Assembly (NCBI RefSeq): GCF_040096075.1
Contig: NZ_JBBMFJ010000022.1
Location: 1-64,000, forward strand
Origin: Brotaphodocola faecis
GTDB taxonomy: Bacteria > Bacillota > Clostridia > Lachnospirales > Lachnospiraceae
DNA length: 64,000 nt
Direction: 5' to 3'
The position numbers and the translations under genes were made by a program. Each line of letters opens with the position of its first letter. The stretch's first letter is position 1. The notes below the pieces were generated by a model. That model searched no databases. It was not told the DNA's origin and worked only from the letters and a program-made list of their open reading frames with translations. Shown in pieces: positions 44,577 to 52,905 of the stretch.

Positions 44577-45635
44577 ATGAAGTATGATTTGAATACATGC
44601 AGGGAATTTTATCAGGGAAAGAAAGTCCTGGTGACCGGACATACGGGTTTTAAAGGTTCCTGGCTGTGCCGGATCCTGACTTTGGCAGGCGCACAGGTGA
44701 CCGGTTACGCAGCCGAGGCCCCAACCAATCCGGCTCTGTTTTCCATTGCCGGACTGGCAGATACGATGGACAGTGTGATCGGGGATGTCCGGGATCTGAA
44801 ACATCTGAAGGAAGTCTTTGACCGGGTACAGCCGGAAATCGTGCTGCATCTGGCAGCACAGCCCATTGTGCGGGATTCCTACAAGGATCCGGTCTACACC
44901 TATGAGACCAACGTGCTGGGAACGGTGAACGTGCTGGAGTGCGTGCGCCTGACTCCTTCCGTGAAATCCTTTTTGAATGTGACCACCGATAAAGTGTACG
45001 AGAACCGGGAGTGGGAATACGGCTACCGCGAATGCGATCCGCTGGATGGCTATGACCCGTATTCCAACAGCAAATCCTGCTCCGAGCTGGTGACCCACAG
45101 CTATCAGAAGTCCTTCTTCGCGGACGGACACTGCGCGATTTCCACTGCCCGGGCGGGTAATGTCATTGGCGGCGGTGACTTTGCAAACGACCGCATTATC
45201 CCGGACTGCGTTCGCGCCATGGAGGCCGGCAAAGAGATTGTGGTGCGAAATCCGTATTCCACAAGACCGTTCCAGCATGTGCTGGAGCCGCTGTTTGCCT
45301 ATCTGGAGATTGCCCAGAAGCAGTATGAGGATCTGGCGTACCAGGGATATTATAACGTGGGACCGGATGAGTGCGACTGCGTGACTACCGGCGAGCTGGT
45401 AACGCTGTTCTGTGATCTCTGGGGCGATGGCGCTTCCTGGGTGAACCAGCATGACGGAGGCCCCCATGAGGCAAACTTCTTAAAGCTGGACTGCTCGAAG
45501 ATCAAGAAGACCTTTGGCTGGAAGCCCCACTGGCATATTCAGGATGCGATTGAGAAGACCATTGTCTGGTCGAAGGCGTACCTGGCTGGGGAGGATATGA
45601 GAAAGGTCATGGATCAGCAGATTCAGCAATACTAA
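44577..45635 (+). CDS. rfbG: CDP-glucose 4,6-dehydratase
   Basis: A 352-residue extended SDR that converts CDP-glucose to CDP-4-keto-6-deoxyglucose. It has GHTGFKGSWL for NAD, HLAAQPIVRDSY and the catalytic YDPYSNSK. The start at 44577 follows CAGGGAG, 25 bases after rfbF. Length and motifs match RfbG/DdhB. Confidence 0.92.
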   Translation: MKYDLNTCREFYQGKKVLVTGHTGFKGSWLCRILTLAGAQVTGYAAEAPTNPALFSIAGLADTMDSVIGDVRDLKHLKEVFDRVQPEIVLHLAAQPIVRDSYKDPVYTYETNVLGTVNVLECVRLTPSVKSFLNVTTDKVYENREWEYGYRECDPLDGYDPYSNSKSCSELVTHSYQKSFFADGHCAISTARAGNVIGGGDFANDRIIPDCVRAMEAGKEIVVRNPYSTRPFQHVLEPLFAYLEIAQKQYEDLAYQGYYNVGPDECDCVTTGELVTLFCDLWGDGASWVNQHDGGPHEANFLKLDCSKIKKTFGWKPHWHIQDAIEKTIVWSKAYLAGEDMRKVMDQQIQQY

Positions 45636-45715
45636 GAGAGAGCAGATGAGATTCGGGGAAACCTTAGAGATCCGGAACGGAAATCTGTCAACAAGATATA
45701 GGAGAGAGTAATAAT

Positions 45716-47053
45716 ATGGAAAAAACACAGGAGCAGGCACGCCAGGAAATCCTTGACCTGGTAGCGGATTACTGCAGAACCTATCATATTAACAATAAGA
45801 AGAAATACGAACCGGGTGACCGCATTCCGTATGCGTCCCGCGTGTACGATGAAGCGGAGATGGTGAATCTGGTGGACAGCGCTCTGGAGTTCTGGCTGAC
45901 CTCCGGCCGCTACACCGATGAGTTTGAGGAGAAGCTGGCAGAGTATCTGGATGTGCGTTACTGCGCTCTGGTAAACTCCGGTTCCTCCGCGAACCTGGTG
46001 GCTTTCATGACCCTGACTTCCCCGCTCTTAAAGGAGCGTCAGGTGAAGCCGGGGGATGAGATCATCACCGTGGCAGCCGGTTTCCCGACGACCGTAACCC
46101 CGGCCATTCAGTACGGCGCAGTTCCGGTGTTTGTGGATGTGACCATTCCGCAGTACAACATTGATGTGACGAAACTGGAGGAGGCTTACTCTGAGAAGAC
46201 GAAAGCCGTGATGATTGCGCACACTCTGGGCAACCCGTTTGACTTAAAGGCCGTGAAGGACTTCTGTGACCGCCATAACCTGTGGCTCATCGAGGACAAC
46301 TGTGATGCTCTTGGAAGCCGTTACACCATTGACGGTGTGAAAAAATTTACCGGAACAGTAGGTGATATCGGAACCTCCAGCTTCTACCCGCCGCACCATA
46401 TGACCATGGGCGAGGGCGGCGCTGTTTATACCGACAACCCGCTGCTCAACAAGATCATCCGCTCCTTCCGCGACTGGGGACGCGACTGTGTCTGCCCGTC
46501 CGGCCGGGACAACCTGTGCGGACACCGCTTCGACCGTCAGTACGGCGAGCTGCCGCTGGGCTATGACCACAAATATGTATACTCTCATTTCGGTTATAAC
46601 TTAAAGGCTACCGACCTGCAGGCGTCCATCGGATGTGCGCAGCTTGACAAGTTCCCGGGATTTGTGGAGCGCAGACGCCACAACTTTGACCGTCTGAAAG
46701 CAGCACTGGCAGATACCACTGACAAGCTAATCCTGCCGGAGCCGTGTGAGAACTCCAGACCGAGCTGGTTTGGTTTCCTTATCACCTGCAAGGAAGGCGT
46801 GGACCGCAATGCGGTGGTTCAGTACGTGGAGAAGAAGGGCGTACAGACCCGTATGCTGTTTGCCGGAAATCTGACCAAGCACCCGTGCTTTGACCAGATG
46901 CGGGCAGAGAAGCGCGGCTACCGTGTGGTGGGCGAGTTAACCAACACCGACCGCATCATGCAGGATACCTTCTGGGTAGGTGTTTATCCGGGCATGAGCG
47001 ATGAGATGATCGATTACATGGCAGCAACGATCCGCGAAGCCATCAACCAGTAG
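45716..47053 (+). CDS. rfbH: CDP-6-deoxy-4-keto-glucose 3-dehydrase (E1)
   Basis: A 445-residue PLP/PMP protein of the aminotransferase fold. The usual catalytic Lys is replaced by His in SFYPPHHMTMGEGG (residues 227-228), the mark of E1/RfbH 3-dehydrases. A CVCPSGRDNLC segment (about 260) fits the iron-sulfur ligands of this family. It removes the 3-hydroxyl to give a 3,6-dideoxy-4-keto sugar and normally needs an E3 reductase (AscD/RfbI), not found here. The start follows AGGAGAG. Confidence 0.92.
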   Translation: MEKTQEQARQEILDLVADYCRTYHINNKKKYEPGDRIPYASRVYDEAEMVNLVDSALEFWLTSGRYTDEFEEKLAEYLDVRYCALVNSGSSANLVAFMTLTSPLLKERQVKPGDEIITVAAGFPTTVTPAIQYGAVPVFVDVTIPQYNIDVTKLEEAYSEKTKAVMIAHTLGNPFDLKAVKDFCDRHNLWLIEDNCDALGSRYTIDGVKKFTGTVGDIGTSSFYPPHHMTMGEGGAVYTDNPLLNKIIRSFRDWGRDCVCPSGRDNLCGHRFDRQYGELPLGYDHKYVYSHFGYNLKATDLQASIGCAQLDKFPGFVERRRHNFDRLKAALADTTDKLILPEPCENSRPSWFGFLITCKEGVDRNAVVQYVEKKGVQTRMLFAGNLTKHPCFDQMRAEKRGYRVVGELTNTDRIMQDTFWVGVYPGMSDEMIDYMAATIREAINQ

Positions 47054-47148
47054 TTTCCGCACCAGCCGCAGGCAGGATGCGCGGATGACAGATACAGGAT
47101 CAGGCAGCCTTCCGCCATGTGGAGGCCAGCCGGAAAAGAGGTCGGACA

Positions 47149-47994
47149 GTGCAGTACGATTTAACAAAGGTTCATGAGATTAATTTAAAAATATTAAAAG
47201 AGATCGACCGGATCTGCAGAAAATATAAGATTAAATATATGCTGGACGGCGGCACCCTGCTTGGGGCTGTCCGTCACAAAGGCTTTATCCCGTGGGATGA
47301 TGACGTGGATATCGCGTTTACCCGCAACAATTACGAGGCATTCTTAAAGGTAGTAAAACGGGAACTGCCGGATACGATGGAGCTTTTGATGCCGGAGGAT
47401 TTCCAGGGCGGAAAAGCGTTTTTCGATTTTACGGCCCGGGTCATTTACAAGAATAGCCGCCGCCATGAGGATTCCCCGGAGGTGCAGTATTACGAGGGCA
47501 AATTAAATCACCTGTGGGTAGATCTGTTTATCATCGACGAGCTTCCGGAAAACAAGGCGGCAGCAGAATTTACCCGGCTGCTCCACAAGAGCATTTACCT
47601 TCTGGCTATGGGACACCGGTATCATCTGGATTTCTCCAAGTACAGCCTGTTCCACAAGCTGGCGGTGGGAGGCGGTTCCGCAGTCGGAAAGCTGATCCCG
47701 ATGAAACTGATTTTTAAAATGCAGCATGCTGCAGCGCTGAAGGATAAGCATGGCCGCAGCAGTCTGTGCTATTACAGCAACTACCAGCCGGATTATCTGT
47801 ATGTGACCATTCAGAAGGAATGGTGCGAAGAGATTACCGACATTGAATTTGAGGGCGAGACACTGATGGCTTCAAAGCATGCCCATGAGGTTCTGACCTG
47901 GGTATACGGCGACTACATGAAGCTGCCGCCGGAGGCCGAGCGGGTACCGGCCCATTCCACAATAGACATTCAGGTATTTGACGAGGAAGCATGA
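47149..47994 (+). CDS. LicD family phosphotransferase
   Basis: A 281-residue protein of the LicD family, which transfers phosphocholine or phosphoribitol-type groups to surface glycans. The nucleotidyltransferase-like core reads DGGTLLGAVRHKGFIPWDDD near residue 37. A GTG start at 47149 is chosen because AGAGGT is seven bases upstream; another GTG at 47119 would add ten residues. No licA or licC is nearby. The stop overlaps the next start. Confidence 0.83.
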   Translation: MQYDLTKVHEINLKILKEIDRICRKYKIKYMLDGGTLLGAVRHKGFIPWDDDVDIAFTRNNYEAFLKVVKRELPDTMELLMPEDFQGGKAFFDFTARVIYKNSRRHEDSPEVQYYEGKLNHLWVDLFIIDELPENKAAAEFTRLLHKSIYLLAMGHRYHLDFSKYSLFHKLAVGGGSAVGKLIPMKLIFKMQHAAALKDKHGRSSLCYYSNYQPDYLYVTIQKEWCEEITDIEFEGETLMASKHAHEVLTWVYGDYMKLPPEAERVPAHSTIDIQVFDEEA

Positions 47995-48932
47995 TGGAAA
48001 AGAAATTATCGGTAGTGGTATCGGTATACAACGAAGAACAGGCACTGCCCATGTTTTACGAGACAACGAAGCTGATCCTGGAGATTCTTCCCTGGGACTA
48101 CGAGCTGTTGTTCGTCAACGATGGAAGCCGGGATGACAGTCTTTCCATTTTAAGAGAGTATGCAGCCCGGGATGAGAAAGTGAAGGTGGTATCCTTCTCC
48201 CGCAACTTTGGTCACGAGGCAGCCATGATCGCGGGCATTGACTATGCGGATGGAGACGGCATCGTCTGTATGGACGCGGATCTGCAGCATCCGCCGGAAT
48301 GTCTGCCGGAAATCGTGCGGAAATTTGAGGAGGGATGCGGGGTCATCAGCATGGTGCGGACGAAGAATAAGTCCGCAGGGCTGATCAAGAACATCACCTC
48401 CGCTGGATTTTACTGGGTCATCAACACCCTTTCGGAGGTAAAGTTTGAGCCAAACGCGTCGGACTTTTTTGCGGTATCCAGGGAAGCAGCCGAGGTGCTG
48501 CGGAAGAATTACCGGGAGAAGGTGCGTTTCCTGCGGGGGTATGTGCAGAGCATTGGATTCCAGAAGACCACCATTACCTATGAGGCTCACGACCGGGTCG
48601 CAGGGGAAAGCAAGTACAGCATCCGCAAGCTGCTGGCTTTTTCCATGAACACCATCATGTGTTTTTCCAACCTGCCGCTGAAGCTTGGCATTTACGCCGG
48701 AGCCTTTGCGGGACTTTTGGGAGTGGCGGTAATGATCTACACGCTGTTCACCCGCCAGGGCGCGCCCAGCGGTTACGCCACCATCGTGATCTTAAACTGC
48801 TTTATGTTCGCAATCCTGTTTCTGATCGTGGGTATTATCGGAGAGTATATCGCGATTCTGTTCAGCGAGCTGAAGGACCGGCCGATTTATATCGTGGAAG
48901 AGACACAGAATGTGGAGAAGAAGTCTGTGTAA
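47991..48932 (+). CDS. GT2 glycosyltransferase, polyprenyl-phosphate type
   Basis: A 313-residue GtrB/DPM1-like enzyme with VVVSVYNEEQALPMF, VNDGSRDDS, DADLQHPPE as the metal site, and two C-terminal helices (about 228-255 and 263-290). It shares its layout with the gene at 7066. The ATG overlaps the LicD stop (ATGATG, two possible starts). It is the last gene of glycan operon 2. Confidence 0.85.
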   Translation: MMEKKLSVVVSVYNEEQALPMFYETTKLILEILPWDYELLFVNDGSRDDSLSILREYAARDEKVKVVSFSRNFGHEAAMIAGIDYADGDGIVCMDADLQHPPECLPEIVRKFEEGCGVISMVRTKNKSAGLIKNITSAGFYWVINTLSEVKFEPNASDFFAVSREAAEVLRKNYREKVRFLRGYVQSIGFQKTTITYEAHDRVAGESKYSIRKLLAFSMNTIMCFSNLPLKLGIYAGAFAGLLGVAVMIYTLFTRQGAPSGYATIVILNCFMFAILFLIVGIIGEYIAILFSELKDRPIYIVEETQNVEKKSV

Positions 48933-48960
48933 GAATAGTGCAGAAAAATTGACCAGAAAA

Positions 48961-48990
48961 ATCCGCCGGAGTCGTACAAATCCGGCGGAT
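48961..48990. terminator. Hairpin after glycan operon 2
   Basis: ATCCGCCGGA pairs with TCCGGCGGAT around a 10-base loop. The tail ATATTTCT is a weak T tract. It lies between the convergent glycan operon and BCCT gene. Confidence 0.6.
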
Positions 48991-49062
48991 ATATTTCTGT
49001 GAAAAGCAGGCGGAATGCCCGGCGGATACTATGTGTCGGGTGGAATTTTGCACTGCCTGGAA

Positions 49063-50622
49063 TCAGGATTTTGAATTGTGCGCCTGCTCCTGCAGATACG
49101 CGTCTGCGTCCTTAAAAAACGAGGTGATGATCAGCAGCATGATGATCCCCACCGGGAAGGCCGCGATGATGGATACGGTCTGCAGGTTGGACATGGAGTT
49201 TTCTGAGAAGATCAGCGCCAGTGGCAGCAGGATCAGGAAAATAGCCCAGAACAGCTTGACGTTCCGGTGCGGCTCTTCATCGCTCTTTAACTCCTTGTAA
49301 GTGTAGGTGGAGGCCACCATGGTGATGGAGTCAAAGGACGTGGAGTAGAAGGTGATCATGGACAGCACCAGCAGGACAAGCACGGCTTTGGAAAGCGGGA
49401 GCTGTCCGAGAATATCCAGGATGGCATGATACAGGTTGCCGTCTGCAGCGTAGGTGGAGAGCACATCCAGCTTTCCATGCATCTGCAGGCCGAGACCGTA
49501 GTTTCCCATAATAATAAAGGAAGTAAAGGTTCCGGAGAGACCGAATACATAGCCGCCCAGAATGACCTGGCGCAGGGTGCGTCCTTTGCTGATGGAGCCG
49601 ATGAAAAACGGCACGGCCACACACCATACCATCCAGTAGGCCCAGTAGAAAATGGTCCAGGTCTGCGGGAAGGAGGAGGTTCTGAGGGAATCGGTCCAGG
49701 TGGCCAGGCCGATAAAATTCTGGGTTAAGTTGCCCAGAGCAGTTATGCCTTCTTCAATGATGAAGCGGGTCTGGCCGCCAAAGAAGAAGACATAGGCCAG
49801 CAGGCCGAAGAACAGCCAGGTGCAGGTGGCAGCGGAGAGCTGAACGCCCTTCATGCCGAAGTACACGCTGAAGGTATAAATGGCGCAGACCACAATGAGG
49901 ATCACCAGGGTGAGTCCGGTGCTCTGCGGGATGCCGGTCACCGTGCTGATGGCGCCCGCCAGGAGCGGGGTTGCCAGGGAGAATGTGGTGGCAGTTCCGG
50001 CCAGGAGCGCGAAGACCGCGATCAGGTCGATGAGCTTTCCAGCCAGACCGTCTACTTTATTTCCAAGAACCGGGCGGCAGGCTTCGGAGTATTTCTGACG
50101 TGTCCGTTTGCGGACATGAAGCATGAAGCCGAAAGCCGCGGACAGCACCAGGTAAAAGCCCCAGGGGATCGGTCCCCAGTGGAACAGGGGATAAGTGGCA
50201 GCCCAGTCATGCAGGGCCCCCATCTCGGCGGTGTGCGGGTCCGAAGCGTACAGGATCCACTCACAGCAGGAATAGAACAGGATGTCGGCAGCCAGGCCGG
50301 CAGTGAAAATCATGGAGCCCCACTGGAAGCCGGAGTACAGCGGTTTGTCGGTATCGCCCAGGCGGATCTTTCCGAACCGGGAAAACGCGATATAGAGGGA
50401 GCAGACAAACACACCCAGACCGATGATGAGATAATAGCTTCCCATCTCATCGCCCAGGAAATTACGGATGGCGCTGATGGTGTTTGTGGAGCTTTCCGGA
50501 CTTATGACAAACCAGGCACAGAGCGCCAGGATACATAAGAAGGGAACCAGTGTGGTGAACCAGTCGATCTGGTGGAGCAGAGATGTCTGCCCGGCAGCAG
50601 CTTGGTCAGTGTAATGTTTCAT
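49063..50622 (-). CDS. BCCT family betaine/carnitine/choline transporter
   Basis: A 519-residue protein with twelve transmembrane helices. It shows BCCT hallmarks: GSMIFTAGLAADILFYSCCEW near residue 105 (split family segment), HWGPIPWGFY, and FYWAYWMVWCVAVPFFIGS with the aromatic residues that box trimethylammonium groups. It imports choline, betaine or carnitine. The ATG at 50622 follows CAGGAGG. It is divergent from the MBL gene and convergent with the LicD operon. A choline supply for LicD is possible but unproven. Confidence 0.9.
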   Translation of the reverse strand: MKHYTDQAAAGQTSLLHQIDWFTTLVPFLCILALCAWFVISPESSTNTISAIRNFLGDEMGSYYLIIGLGVFVCSLYIAFSRFGKIRLGDTDKPLYSGFQWGSMIFTAGLAADILFYSCCEWILYASDPHTAEMGALHDWAATYPLFHWGPIPWGFYLVLSAAFGFMLHVRKRTRQKYSEACRPVLGNKVDGLAGKLIDLIAVFALLAGTATTFSLATPLLAGAISTVTGIPQSTGLTLVILIVVCAIYTFSVYFGMKGVQLSAATCTWLFFGLLAYVFFFGGQTRFIIEEGITALGNLTQNFIGLATWTDSLRTSSFPQTWTIFYWAYWMVWCVAVPFFIGSISKGRTLRQVILGGYVFGLSGTFTSFIIMGNYGLGLQMHGKLDVLSTYAADGNLYHAILDILGQLPLSKAVLVLLVLSMITFYSTSFDSITMVASTYTYKELKSDEEPHRNVKLFWAIFLILLPLALIFSENSMSNLQTVSIIAAFPVGIIMLLIITSFFKDADAYLQEQAHNSKS

Positions 50623-50705
50623 AATAGCCTCCTGTTCAAAAAAACTTAAAATCGAATTATATTGAACATAATATCACCGCATTGCGGAAAAAGCAAGGGG
50701 ATTCT

Positions 50706-51893
50706 ATGAGAAGATTTGGCAGAAGACACAGATTTAGAAGAAGCGGCAGCCGGAAGATCGGATGGCAGATGGAGATGTCCATTGACCGTGCCGCATCCAG
50801 AAGATACCGCAGTTACCGGCGACACAGGAATATGTGGTTTGTGATCCTGGGCGTATTGCTGGTGCTGCTCCTTACCTTTGGCTGCGTGTTTGCGGTTAAG
50901 CGGGCAGTACGGGCAAGGGGCGCGGATGCGTCGGAATCCGCCCATAAAACGGAGCAGACCGGAAGTACCGGAACCTATGAAAATGTGGAACTGGTGACGG
51001 AAGGCGAGAAGGTAAAAGAGCTGGAAACCCAGGGAAAGACCGCGGAAGAAATCGCGGCTCAGACGGAGCCGATCCTTGGCGGAGCGGAGCTGACCATGCT
51101 GGCCGGACAGACGAAGGCCCAGATGATGTCCTTCCTTCTGGAGACGAAGAAAGGCAGCCTGATCGTAGTGGACGGCGGTTGGTGGGATGATGCCGACTAC
51201 TTAAAAGAGCAGATCAAAAAGCGCGGCGGCCATGTATCAGCCTGGTTTCTGACCCATGCTCACACCGACCATGTGGGAGCGCTCTTAAACATCCTGCAGA
51301 GTGAGGCCGACGGGGAGGACACCGGTATCACCATCGATCATATTTACTATGATTTTGCTTCCCTGGACTGGTACAAGACCCATGAGCTTGGCGATCTGGG
51401 AACCGCGGATGCCATTCTCACCGCGCTGGCAGGACTTCCGAAGGATGAGGCATGCCCGGTGAAAAAGGGCGATGAGATTCTGGTGGATGATGTGTGCATT
51501 ACCGTATTAAACGACCGCTATGAGCCGGATGATAACCATGTGGGCGAGCGGGACGGAAATGATGCCAGCATGGTATACCAGATGCTGGTAAACGGTGTCA
51601 CGATTCTGTTCACCGGCGATCTGCAGGTGGACGGCGGAAATCATGTGCTGGAAACGGTGGCGAAGGAAGATTTAAAAGCCGACATCGTACAGATGGCACA
51701 CCATGGACAGCATGCCGTAACGAAAGAGTTTTACGAGGCAGTCAGCCCGAAAATCTGCCTGTGGCCGACACCCCAGTGGCTGTGGGACAACGAGGATGGA
51801 AAATATACCACACCAGAGACCAAGGCGTGGATGAAAGAACTGGGTGTAGAAAAGCATTACTGCATGAAAGATGGAGACCAGGTGATCCGATAA
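50706..51893 (+). CDS. Membrane-anchored MBL-fold hydrolase, ComEC-like
   Basis: A 395-residue protein with a very basic cytoplasmic N-terminus (RRFGRRHRFRRSGSRK), one helix at about 42-65 and an extracytoplasmic metallo-beta-lactamase domain with THAHTDHVG, FTGDLQVDGG and MAHHGQH. The arrangement resembles the ComEC/Rec2 hydrolase domain and related secreted MBL proteins. The ATG at 50706 follows AAGGGG; a TTG at 50682 is less likely. Substrate unknown, perhaps a nucleic acid or phosphodiester. Confidence 0.83.
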   Translation: MRRFGRRHRFRRSGSRKIGWQMEMSIDRAASRRYRSYRRHRNMWFVILGVLLVLLLTFGCVFAVKRAVRARGADASESAHKTEQTGSTGTYENVELVTEGEKVKELETQGKTAEEIAAQTEPILGGAELTMLAGQTKAQMMSFLLETKKGSLIVVDGGWWDDADYLKEQIKKRGGHVSAWFLTHAHTDHVGALLNILQSEADGEDTGITIDHIYYDFASLDWYKTHELGDLGTADAILTALAGLPKDEACPVKKGDEILVDDVCITVLNDRYEPDDNHVGERDGNDASMVYQMLVNGVTILFTGDLQVDGGNHVLETVAKEDLKADIVQMAHHGQHAVTKEFYEAVSPKICLWPTPQWLWDNEDGKYTTPETKAWMKELGVEKHYCMKDGDQVIR

Positions 51894-51916
51894 GGATCGC
51901 CGGTCTCCATTTTTTG
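51871..51916 (+). terminator. Terminator overlapping the MBL stop codon
   Basis: ATGGAGACC...GGTGATCC pairs with GGATCGCC...GGTCTCCAT, then six Ts. The TAA stop of the MBL gene lies in the loop, so the terminator is embedded in the gene end, right against the convergent regulator gene. Confidence 0.87.
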
Positions 51917-52705
51917 TTATATTCTTTTGAGCGACTGCAGAAGCTGAACACGGTTTTTGACGCCCAGCTTCTGGTAAATGTTATGGACATGTTTTCTCAG
52001 CGTGGAATCGCTGATGTAAAGCTGCTCACAGATATCAGGTCCGTTTTTTCCATTGTTCATCAGCTGAAGAATCTCCAGTTCCCGTTTGGTAAGCCCCTTT
52101 TCCTCTGCGAACTGAGTCAGATTGGAACGTTTGGAATATGCGGAAAAGGTCTTTGGCGTTACTTCAAAGTTTAAAAGATAGAACAGCTTCAGCTCGATAT
52201 GGATCTTCAGCATTTCCAGCATAAACAGTTCCCGGTCACTGAAGTCCTCCTGTCCTTTTTTCCGCCAGATGGCAATGGCGCCAAGTGGCTGGTCGCGATG
52301 GACAAAGGTCATATAGATTGCGTAGTACAGATCCTGTGGCTTTAAAATATCTGTATAAATTGGAGTATTAGTCCAGGTGTTGTCCGGGGTGATATTGGAA
52401 TAACGGAATACGCTGCTCCAGGGACTGTTTAAATAGGAAGTCCAGCGCGGAGAGTAGGATCCGGTCATATATTTATCAACATAATATTGCAATTCCGGAG
52501 TTTGGGGAACGATAGCGGCATTGCTTAAGGTAATACTGCTGTTTGTTCTGGATGCTTTAAACACAAGACCCTGGGAAAAGGGAATGATACCTTGAATCTG
52601 TTCAAGAATTGTTCTGGAAAATTCTGTATAGTCTTTGCAGCGGTTCATGCGGTAGATAAGCTGCGAGAGCGCCTGCCATTCGTAGTTAAGTAAATTTTCT
52701 GCCAT
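51917..52705 (-). CDS. LuxR-family transcriptional regulator
   Basis: A 262-residue regulator. The C-terminal 65 residues are a LuxR/GerE helix-turn-helix (LTKRELEILQLMNNGK, then SDSTLRKHVHNIYQKLGVKNR). Residues about 15-180 look like a GAF-type sensor domain with no response-regulator receiver. The ATG at 52705 (MAENLLNYEW) is favoured by GGAAGGA ten bases upstream. It is divergent from the CoA-transferase operon and probably controls it. Confidence 0.8.
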   Translation of the reverse strand: MAENLLNYEWQALSQLIYRMNRCKDYTEFSRTILEQIQGIIPFSQGLVFKASRTNSSITLSNAAIVPQTPELQYYVDKYMTGSYSPRWTSYLNSPWSSVFRYSNITPDNTWTNTPIYTDILKPQDLYYAIYMTFVHRDQPLGAIAIWRKKGQEDFSDRELFMLEMLKIHIELKLFYLLNFEVTPKTFSAYSKRSNLTQFAEEKGLTKRELEILQLMNNGKNGPDICEQLYISDSTLRKHVHNIYQKLGVKNRVQLLQSLKRI

Positions 52706-52745
52706 AAAGCCCATCCTTCCATAAACACTGTATATAATGTACCAC

Positions 52746-52781
52746 AAAACTGCTATTTTGTCAAAAAAACTGCTAGTTTTG
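52746..52781. promoter_or_regulatory. Candidate operator between the LuxR gene and the CoA-transferase operon
   Basis: Two direct repeats, AAAACTGCTATTTTG (52746-52760) and AAAACTGCTAGTTTTG (52766-52781), are spaced 20 bases apart, two helical turns. The second also holds the inverted pair ACTGC/GCAGT. The operon's -10 is probably TATAAT at 52861-52866 with no good -35, as is common for activator-dependent promoters. Confidence 0.5.
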
Positions 52782-52905
52782 CAGTATAAATGCACGGAAA
52801 ATGGAACTGGGATTCCGGGAAAAGAAACAGAAAATCCATATAAATTTTTGCGAAATTTTGTATAATTATGATAAATGATAAAAAAATAACGAAGGAGGAG
52901 TGGAA

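Noticed and set aside
44385..45467. Reverse open frame of 360 codons over rfbF/rfbG
   Set aside because: Antisense to two genes with strong family motifs; arises from codon bias.
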